Assembly: GCF_036108815.1 (NCBI RefSeq)
Contig: NZ_CP107985.1
Coordinates: 7,065,501-7,129,500, forward strand
DNA length: 64,000 nucleotides
Reading direction: 5' to 3'
Source: Streptomyces sp. NBC_00353
GTDB taxonomy: Bacteria; Actinomycetota; Actinomycetes; Streptomycetales; Streptomycetaceae
Shown here one piece after another: positions 57,918 through 64,000 of this stretch. The position numbers were made by a program, and so were the translations under genes. The notes beneath the pieces were generated by a model. It worked only from the letters and a program-made list of their open reading frames with translations. It was not told the origin of the DNA and made no database searches. The stretch's first letter is position 1; each line of letters starts with the position of its first letter.

Positions 57918-59627
57918 TCAGCCGCGCAGCGCGGAGACGAAGACGGCCGGCAGCTTGGCGATGCCGGGTGCGGCGGTGAAGCGGGTGACGCGTTCGACGG
58001 TCGTACGGGAAGTGCGGTTGGTGACGAAGTATGGCGGGCGCGGGGACAGCGACGGGGAGCCGGTGAACAGACCGCGCGGGGTGGGGGCGAAGGGCGCGCG
58101 CAGCACGGTCTTCTCGATGTCCTCGAGCATGAAGGCGTTGTGGACGAAGCCGATGCCGCTGCCGATGTCCTGGCGGGTGTGGCCGGGGTGGGCGCCCCAG
58201 GGGGTGTAGCCGAGCAGGAAGCCGATCGCGGACCAGCAGTTGACGCCGATGGTTCCGTACCGCAGTTCGGCGACGGCTGCCTCCACGGCGGTGCGGTGGG
58301 TCTTCTCGGTCCTGGGGTGGACGATGAGGGTCGCGCCGAGTGTCCCGGGGAGTGCGTCGTTGGCGAAGTCGACGGCGTGGCGCAGGAATTCGGCCGGGGT
58401 GGCACCCGGGAGCCGTACGACGCCGAGGGCGCTGCCGAAGACCTCGCCGGTGATCAGCATGTCGTCGTGGTCGGCGATGTCGGGGACCAGGATGCGGCAG
58501 TCACCTTCGCCGTGGGACTCGGCCTGCGGGTGGGCCTCGAGCACGGCGCCGAGGCGCTGGGCGGTGCCGGGGTAGTAGTCGGTCCGCGGCGGCAGTGCGC
58601 GCAGCACCTGCCGGATCTCCTCCAGCAGACGCTCGGTGCCGTCCCACTCCCGGGGCACGACCAGGATCTGGCTGGCGATGCAGTTGTGGCCGGAGTTGTT
58701 CATCTTGCTGGTGACGATGTGCTCGGCCTGGAAGCGGAAGTCCGCCGCGCTCCAGGGGCCGGGGGTGACGATGCACGGGCTGACCCCGCCCAGCTCGCTG
58801 GTGAAAGGCTTGCCGATCAGCGGCCTGTCGTCGCGGCGGCGCTCGGCCGCCTGCTCGTCGGTGCCCCACACGATGGCGTCGTGGGTGCGGTCGCTGCCGG
58901 TGACGTGGATGGCGTCGACGCCCTCGTGCGCGGCGAGGTAGCCGCCCTCGGCCGCACCGCCGTCGATGAAGCGCACCCAGCCGCGCGCGACGAACTCGGC
59001 GAATACGTGCTCGAAGTGCGGGCGGAGATAGGCGTTGACCGGGTTCATCTTCGCGACGACGACCTGGCCCTCGGCGTAGAGCTTGTGGAGTATGTCGAGC
59101 GCGGTGATGGCCGCGACGTTGCCCGCACCCAGGACCAGGGCGACGGCCGGGCGTCCGGGCCGGCCGCGGTACTCGCCGGCGGCCCGGTCCCGTACCCGCT
59201 GTGCGGTGATGCCTGAGCGCATCCACACCTGGGCGGTGAACCCGTTGAGCAGCAGGGTGTCCCAGCCGGTGGCGGGGAAGACGTCGACCCGGGTGCGGCC
59301 GTCTCGCACATGTACTGCCCCGGCCTCGACCGGATCCTTGCCCGCCGCGATCCGGCGCAGCACATGCAGGCAGGCACTGACGTTCTGGGCGAGTGCCCAC
59401 GGGGCGCCGATCCAGTCCTCGGCCGCCCACGGGGAGTCGGGCCCGTATCCCTTGGCGCGGGCGCCGGCTGCGGCCATGTCGGCGGCGCTGTCGACGATCC
59501 GCGGCATCAACCGCTCCAGCAGCGCGATCCGTTCGGCGATCGGGGTGGTGGTCCACGACGCGGCGCCTTCGCGCAGCTCGGAGAGGGCCTGGTCCAGCAG
59601 TTCGGTGTCGACAGCGGTGGAGGGCAC
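57918..59627 (-). CDS. Aldehyde dehydrogenase family protein
   Basis: A 569-residue ALDH with a long N-terminal helical extension (residues 1-120). Visible catalytic parts are VVVAKMNPVNAYLRPHFE (cofactor strand), GKPFTSELGGVSPCIV (general-base Glu) and MNNSGHNCIASQ (nucleophilic Cys near residue 330). This long-form ALDH is an actinobacterial group distinct from the 480-residue ALDHs. It should oxidise an aldehyde to the acid with NAD(P)+. It lies between the broken MFS gene and the acyl-CoA ligase gene. Confidence 0.87.
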   Translation of the reverse strand: MPSTAVDTELLDQALSELREGAASWTTTPIAERIALLERLMPRIVDSAADMAAAGARAKGYGPDSPWAAEDWIGAPWALAQNVSACLHVLRRIAAGKDPVEAGAVHVRDGRTRVDVFPATGWDTLLLNGFTAQVWMRSGITAQRVRDRAAGEYRGRPGRPAVALVLGAGNVAAITALDILHKLYAEGQVVVAKMNPVNAYLRPHFEHVFAEFVARGWVRFIDGGAAEGGYLAAHEGVDAIHVTGSDRTHDAIVWGTDEQAAERRRDDRPLIGKPFTSELGGVSPCIVTPGPWSAADFRFQAEHIVTSKMNNSGHNCIASQILVVPREWDGTERLLEEIRQVLRALPPRTDYYPGTAQRLGAVLEAHPQAESHGEGDCRILVPDIADHDDMLITGEVFGSALGVVRLPGATPAEFLRHAVDFANDALPGTLGATLIVHPRTEKTHRTAVEAAVAELRYGTIGVNCWSAIGFLLGYTPWGAHPGHTRQDIGSGIGFVHNAFMLEDIEKTVLRAPFAPTPRGLFTGSPSLSPRPPYFVTNRTSRTTVERVTRFTAAPGIAKLPAVFVSALRG

Positions 59628-59679
59628 GGGTTCGCTCCAGGGGGCAGCGGGTGGGTGGGCGGTGTCGGGGTCCGGTGTG

Positions 59680-60969
59680 TCAGACGCTCGGCCGGAGAGC
59701 GTCGCGCGCCGGGTCGATCAGGGTGAAGGCGGCGAGCGCGCCCAGCAGCAGCAAGGCGCCCGAGAGCACGACGGCGGTCTGGTACCCCGCCGCGCCGTGG
59801 CTGTCGACCAGAGATCCGACGACGGCGGGGGCGATGAGGCCCGCGGTGGTCACGGTGGCGTTCATCGTGCCGAGGGCGCCGCCACGCCGTGCGGGCGGGG
59901 CCAGTTCGGCGACGGTGGTGGCCGCGACGGTGGCGAAGGATCCGCCCAGGCCGAAGCCGACGGCCAGCAGCGCGGTCTTCGCCGCCGCACCGTCCGCGAG
60001 GGGTACGGCCAGACAGGCGACCGCGCCGAGCAGCAGCAGGCTGCCGCCGACCCGGCCGCGCGCCCAACGGCTGCTGACTCCGCGGCGCATGAGCCACCCG
60101 GTGAGCGCCGCCTGACCGAGCAGCGCGAGGGCGCCGACCACCCAGGGGAGGACGATGAGTCTGCCGGCGGCGTCGGAGGAGTGGCCGAGGCCGTTGCGCA
60201 GGTAGGAGGGCAGCCATACGAGCATCAGCGCCACGGCCCAGTAACTGGTGAAGTAGGCGGCGGTGGTGCCGATCCAGGTTCGGGTGCCGAGGATGCGGCG
60301 ATAGGCGGGCTTCACCGCCGGCTCGGAGGACAGTGTCTCCGCGGTGTCGGTCCGGTACGTCCCGTCGGCGCCGAACAAGGCCCACAGCAGAGCCCACAGC
60401 GCACCGGCGGCCGCGACCACCCAGAGGGCGGCGCGCCAGCCGTGGTGGTGGATGACCTAGGTCAGGCCGGGCGCGGCGGTGATCACGCCGAGGGTGACGC
60501 CGAGGGTGACCAGCGCCCCGGGGAGGTTGCGCCGGTGGTTGGGGAACCAGGACAGCGCGGCCTGCTGGGCGACGGGGAAGGCGGGACCTTCCGCCGCTCC
60601 CAGCAGGACCCGTGAGCCGATCAGTACGGCCAGGCCGCCGCCCAGGGCCGCCGGCGTCTGCGCGACCGACCAGAGCAGGGCCATGGCCAGGAGCAGCCAC
60701 TTGGGCCGCACGCGGTCGGCGAGCAGTCCCACGGCGCCGGCGGCGACCGAGAACAGCAGGAAGAAGGCGCTGTTGGCGAGTCCGAAGTCGGTGGCGGACA
60801 GGCCCATGTCCGCGCGGATCTCATCGGCCGCGAGACCGAGCACGGACTTGTCCGCGAAGTTGACCATCATGAAGGCCACGAGTAGGCCGGTGACGATCCA
60901 GGCGCGGGCGCCGGAGCTGTGGCCCGTAGGGGAGTCGGTCTGTCTGGGTGCGGTGTCGGCGGCGGTCAC
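59680..60969 (-). pseudogene. MFS permease interrupted by an in-frame TAG stop
   Basis: The leftward frame from a GTG at 60969 (GGAGGA upstream) encodes an MFS transporter of about 430 codons, except for TAG at 60457-60459. The first half (IVTGLLVAFMMVNFADKSVLGL, GLLADRVRPKWLLLAMALLW) and second half (TWIGTTAAYFTSYWAVALML, TVAATTVAELAPPARRGGALG) are in the same frame with no other defect. Homologues have Trp in the WR-A-L context at this point (GLT-W-VIHHHGWRAAL), so one G-to-A change in TGG explains the stop. Substrate presumably that of the adjacent TauD/ALDH pathway. Confidence 0.88.
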
Positions 60970-61026
60970 GGGGTCCTCCGGAAAGGGGGCGCTGACGAGG
61001 GGGTGGGCACGCGAGGAGGCGGGGCG

Positions 61027-61068
61027 GCGCCGCGGCCCGTGTGCCGGCCCGCGCACGGGCCGCGGCGC
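61027..61068 (-). terminator. Hairpin between the TauD-like and MFS genes
   Basis: GCGCCGCGGCCCGTG (61027-61041) and CACGGGCCGCGGCGC (61054-61068) pair perfectly over 15 bp with a 12-base loop. It lies between tauD-like and MFS genes and could terminate or attenuate transcription after the dioxygenase. Confidence 0.72.
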
Positions 61069-61075
61069 AGGGGCC

Positions 61076-61999
61076 TCAGGAGAGCGGGACTCCCGCGATG
61101 GCGATCCGCTCCATGACGCGCCGCTGCGGGTAGTAGTCGTTGATCGCGTAGTGCTGGACCGCGATGTTGTCCCAGATCGCGACGGAGTCGGGCTGCCAGC
61201 GGAAACGCACCTGGAACTCGGGGATACGGGCCTGCAGGACGAGCTCGTCGAGCAGCTCGCGGCTCTCGGTGTCGGACAGGCCGACGATCCGCGTGGTGAA
61301 GGGCTCGTTGACGTAGAGCACCTTGCGTCCGGACTGCGGGTGGCGGACGACCACCGGGTGCTCCACGGGCGGCAGGGTTTCCCGGAACCGCGCGATCTGC
61401 TCGTCGGTCATCACCGCACCCCAGCTGGGCACCCAGTCGTGCACCGCCGTGAGTCCGTCGATCCTGTCCTTCATCGACGCGGAGAGGTTGTCGTAGGCGA
61501 CCGCCATGTCCGCCCACATCGTGTCGCCGCCGGCCGACGGCACCTCGACGGCGCGCAGCACCGAACCCAGGGCGGGCTCGGCCATGAAGGAGTGGTCGCT
61601 GTGCCAGATGTTCTCGTTGCCGACGGCCATGGCGTCCTTGGCCAGACGGGAGACGCCGACGGTGTCGCCCTTGGGGAAGAAGGGGTTCACCTCCGGCTCG
61701 CCCCACACCGCCGCGAGCGCGACGTGGTGCTCCGCAGCGAAGCGGTGCTGGTCACGGAAGAAGATCACCTTCCACTCCAGCAGGGCCTGCCGCAGCTCCT
61801 CGGCGAGGTCGTCACCGATCGGCTGCGAGAGGTCGACGCCGCTGACCTCGGCACCGATGTGGGGGGTGAGCGGGCTGATGCCCAGAATCCGGTACTCCGT
61901 CTCGGTGCTGCCCGGAGCGGTGCGGTCCAGAACGCGGCGCCCGTAGTGCATCAGGGGCTTGTCGAGGGCGGGCTTGGGGGTGGCGACGGCTGCGGCCAT
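61076..61999 (-). CDS. TauD/TfdA-family alpha-ketoglutarate dioxygenase
   Basis: A 307-residue Fe(II)/2-oxoglutarate dioxygenase. The facial triad is visible: His133 and Asp135 in NIWHSDHSF, and His283 in AVQHYAIND, with Arg at 293/294 to bind 2-oxoglutarate. Start ATG at 61999 with GGAAG upstream. The family releases sulfite from taurine, sulfate from alkyl sulfates (AtsK) or cleaves aryl ethers, each giving an aldehyde or ketone. Downstream ALDH and acyl-CoA ligase genes fit a product aldehyde that becomes an acyl-CoA, so an alkyl-sulfate or similar substrate is plausible inference. Confidence 0.87.
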   Translation of the reverse strand: MAAAVATPKPALDKPLMHYGRRVLDRTAPGSTETEYRILGISPLTPHIGAEVSGVDLSQPIGDDLAEELRQALLEWKVIFFRDQHRFAAEHHVALAAVWGEPEVNPFFPKGDTVGVSRLAKDAMAVGNENIWHSDHSFMAEPALGSVLRAVEVPSAGGDTMWADMAVAYDNLSASMKDRIDGLTAVHDWVPSWGAVMTDEQIARFRETLPPVEHPVVVRHPQSGRKVLYVNEPFTTRIVGLSDTESRELLDELVLQARIPEFQVRFRWQPDSVAIWDNIAVQHYAINDYYPQRRVMERIAIAGVPLS

Positions 62000-62027
62000 G
62001 GGTGCTTCCTCCACGGTGAGGATCAAT

Positions 62028-62046
62028 TCGATACCGGGAGTATCGA
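62028..62046. promoter_or_regulatory. Candidate operator upstream of the TauD-like gene
   Basis: TCGATAC-CGGGA-GTATCGA is a perfect 7-bp inverted repeat with a five-base centre, 28 bases before the dioxygenase start. The TetR gene immediately upstream is the likely source of its binding protein. Confidence 0.7.
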
Positions 62047-62115
62047 TATTCAGGCATGCCATGGCAAGGGTCTGTGCCCACCGATTTCAAGACCGCGGAG
62101 AGAACCGGCTCCCGG

Positions 62116-62718
62116 TCAGCGCCGCACTCCGACGGCGCGGCCGACGAGCTCGACCACCGACTCCACCAGGTGACTGTCCGGCAGCTCCTGCTCCGCCACC
62201 AGGCGGAACACCAACGGCGCCGCCACCATGGTGGCGGCGGCCCGGACGTCGGTGTCCGGCCGCACATCCCCGCGTACGATGCCGCGCTCCAGGATGCGCC
62301 CGGTCTCACCCATGACCCGGTTGATGTACGCCCGGTACGCGCTGCGTCCTGCTCCCGGGTCGGCCGCAGCGCTGAAGACTTCTGCGATCAGACGGTTCAT
62401 ACCGGGCGCCCGGTACACCTCCACACGAGCGGTGAGCACGGCCCGAAGTTCGGCGCGGAAGTCCCCCAGGTCGGGGATGGACAGGGGGCCGACGCGCGAC
62501 TCGGCGGCAGCGATGATCAGGTCCTGTTTGGTGGGCCAGCGCCGGTAGATGGCCGGCTTGCTCACCTCGGCCCGTACGGCCACGGCGTCCATCGTGAGCG
62601 CGTTCATCCCCTGCTCCGCGACCAGCGCGACGACCGCGTCGAGCACCGCGTGGGTGACCCGCTCCTCCCGGGGGCGCCCCGGCCCTCGTGCTGCGCCCCG
62701 AGTCTGCTTTTCGACCAT
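62116..62718 (-). CDS. TetR-family regulator of the TauD-like operon
   Basis: A 200-residue TetR regulator. N-terminal tail RGAARGPGRPREERV, then the HTH around MNALTMDAVAVRAEVSKPAIYRRWPTKQDLI (recognition helix VSKPAIYRRW), then a ligand-binding domain ending VVELVGRAVGVRR. It reads in the same direction as the dioxygenase and ends 117 bases before it, with the candidate operator in between. It probably represses the catabolic genes until an alkyl or acyl ligand binds. Confidence 0.88.
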   Translation of the reverse strand: MVEKQTRGAARGPGRPREERVTHAVLDAVVALVAEQGMNALTMDAVAVRAEVSKPAIYRRWPTKQDLIIAAAESRVGPLSIPDLGDFRAELRAVLTARVEVYRAPGMNRLIAEVFSAAADPGAGRSAYRAYINRVMGETGRILERGIVRGDVRPDTDVRAAATMVAAPLVFRLVAEQELPDSHLVESVVELVGRAVGVRR

Positions 62719-62917
62719 GCCCCGACCCTATGATTTCGCCCCGCACACCAACCAGGCCGGTCCCCGATCGCGTCCGGGGACGGAGCCGGACTCGACGTTC
62801 ACCTGTTCGGGTCAGCGGGCATCGCGGCGCACGCTATGCGTTCCTACGATCGGAAGGAACGTGGTGCGGTCATCCGCTCGGGACACACCCGGCAGACCGG
62901 GCCCGCGGGAGGCAACC

Positions 62918-63298
62918 ATGCGCCTCATCGGAATGCCCGCCGTCGCGGGGTGCGTTGCGCTTGCACTGTCGGCCCCCGCTGCGATGGCCACCGCCGGCGC
63001 CGACCCCATCGCCACCGTCAGCCCGAACACCGTGCAGCCCGGCCAAACCGTGCATCTGACCTTGCGCAACTGTGAGAACCCTGGGGCGGGCGGGCTTGCC
63101 GAGGGTTCGCTCGTCGGGGGCGAGACCACGGCGAGATCCCCCATCGGCCTTACGGATCTCAAGGCCGACGCCGACGGAACGCTCGTCGGTACAGCCACCA
63201 TCGAGAATTCCGAGCGCGGAACCACGGGGACCATCTACCTCGCCTGTAACTCGAACCCGGACAAGGTCGTCGAGACCACCGTCACCATCACGCGCTGA
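62918..63298 (+). CDS. Secreted protein, unknown function
   Basis: A 126-residue exported protein with a signal peptide (IGMPAVAGCVALALSAPAAMATAGA) and an Ig-like beta domain: ADPIATVSPNTVQPGQTVHLTLRNC, then SPIGLTDLKADADGTLVGTATI and GTTGTIYLACNSNPDKVVETTVTITR. Cys in LRNCEN and LACNSN probably form a disulfide. GGGAGG lies six bases before the ATG at 62918. This type of small Ig-like secreted protein is common in Streptomyces with unknown role. Confidence 0.72.
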   Translation: MRLIGMPAVAGCVALALSAPAAMATAGADPIATVSPNTVQPGQTVHLTLRNCENPGAGGLAEGSLVGGETTARSPIGLTDLKADADGTLVGTATIENSERGTTGTIYLACNSNPDKVVETTVTITR

Positions 63299-63600
63299 CT
63301 GATGCGTCGGCTTGATCCTGAAATGCTGGGCAGCGTTTCCTCGTCGGCTGTGGGACTTCAGCTGTTGGCCGGTCGGCAAGGAACCGGGCCGCGCAAAGCA
63401 AGGCATTCGGTCGTCGTTCTGTCGGAATCGGAAACGCAATCAGATGCAGTCCTGTGCATTAAGTTCGGTGTACTTGGTCACTTGGGACGAGGAATTATCT
63501 GAGCAGGGCTGCTCACAGTCATCCGTACTGTGGCGTCCGGGTGAATTCACTTCTCCGCCCACGTCAATGGCCGGGTCCTGCCTCTCGCCGCCTCCTCGCA
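63299..63600. other. Intergenic sequence before the LuxR remnant
   Basis: About 300 bases of AT-richer sequence with poor codon bias. No gene was supported. Confidence 0.4.
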
Positions 63601-63855
63601 TTGCCGGCCGGGAGAGGCAGGTCTTGAAGCTCCCTGCCGGCGGCGCCGCAGAGCCGGGAGATTGCCGCCGAGTTGAACATCACCGAGAACACAGTACATT
63701 CGTATCTGGACCGGCTGCGGAGAGAGAGAGCGGATCTCGCCGAAGGGCCACATCCGGCCCGGCTCACGCCGTGCTACGGCCTGACTGGTGACTGCTTGAG
63801 CGAAAACATTTTGCCCACACATGAGACCGGCCGTTCTTCCCCTTGGATCTTCTGA
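63601..63855 (+). pseudogene. LuxR-type HTH fragment broken by a frameshift
   Basis: Two frames together make a LuxR HTH: IAGRERQVLKLPAGG in one frame, then SREIAAELNITENTVHSYLDRLRRERADLAEG in the next after a shift near 63640-63655. Family members read LTxRExEVLxLLAxGxSNREIAxxL...ENTV, so both halves match. The N-terminal domain is missing, and the tail after RADLAEG runs to a TGA at 63853. It is a decayed regulator fragment. Confidence 0.6.
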
Positions 63856-64000
63856 GTTAACCAGACAAGCCTTGTTTATTGACCACGGGAAGAAGTAACG
63901 CCAGCGGCACGTTGCCGCGTCGCAAATCGCCCGCGGTCAGTGCGCTCAGGTGCAAGCTTCACGTCACCGGTCCTCGGGGTAATGGCCACGAAATCGTGCA
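63856..64000. other. Right-edge sequence, no supported gene
   Basis: About 145 bases with several AT-rich words (GTTTATTGACC); no coding frame recognised before the window ends. Confidence 0.35.

Noticed and set aside
60457..60459. Programmed stop-codon readthrough in the MFS gene
   Set aside because: No known recoding element or unusual tRNA is visible nearby; a simple point mutation explains it better.

Overview
The window is high-GC DNA with strong GC3 codon bias, GTG/ATG starts behind purine-rich ribosome binding sites, many secreted or lipoprotein products, and gene sets typical of Streptomyces. From memory, the order glnA2 - glnE - malR - malEFG - aglA - secreted amylases - glnII matches the S. 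coelicolor chromosome between glnII and glnA2, so this is core-chromosome sequence from a Streptomyces species. No rRNA, tRNA or CRISPR array was seen.

Layout. 1-5000: 5' part of nadE (cut by the window edge), then leftward genes with a copper flavour (DUF6153-like membrane protein plus multicopper oxidase behind a palindromic operator, a CBS-domain protein, and a DUF3105/DUF305 pair). 5238-6599: glnA2. 6600-10000: a graveyard of integrative DNA between glnA2 and the next core genes, with a tyrosine integrase broken by frameshifts, a 5'-truncated DUF1963-like gene, the last third of a second integrase, and two paralogous 69-residue secreted peptides. 10041-16039: small membrane protein, a structured leader, a PrmC-like methyltransferase, a flavin-fold protein, glnE and a PAP2-like membrane protein.

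16114-32829: maltose/maltodextrin cluster. The divergent repressor malR, malE-malF-malG and the alpha-glucosidase aglA are followed by a second, very similar LacI regulator translationally coupled to aglA. Then come a secreted alpha-amylase with a starch-binding domain and a giant secreted amylase-pullulanase fusion. Extracellular starch breakdown by the last two, uptake by MalEFG and intracellular hydrolysis by AglA form one pathway. TTGC/GCAA inverted repeats lie upstream of malE and of the amylase. A tandem repeat and a roughly 290-bp imperfect palindrome separate the two extracellular enzymes.

33058-48759: accessory metabolism and regulation. This includes a TetR / ferredoxin reductase / ferritin-like hydrolase operon, a His-rich repeat protein, a sigma-like membrane protein, a DUF1996 protein, a MarR / AhpD-like divergent pair with a large operator, a secreted alpha-L-fucosidase, and a two-component system divergent from an MMPL transporter. 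48829-51263: a winged-helix regulator with a possible upstream leader ORF, glnII, and a small HTH-like ORF that runs into glnII. 51614-56241: small core genes. 56322-62718: a leftward catabolic set (TetR, TauD-like dioxygenase, MFS permease broken by an in-frame TAG, aldehyde dehydrogenase, acyl-CoA ligase). The right end holds one secreted protein and a broken LuxR-type fragment.
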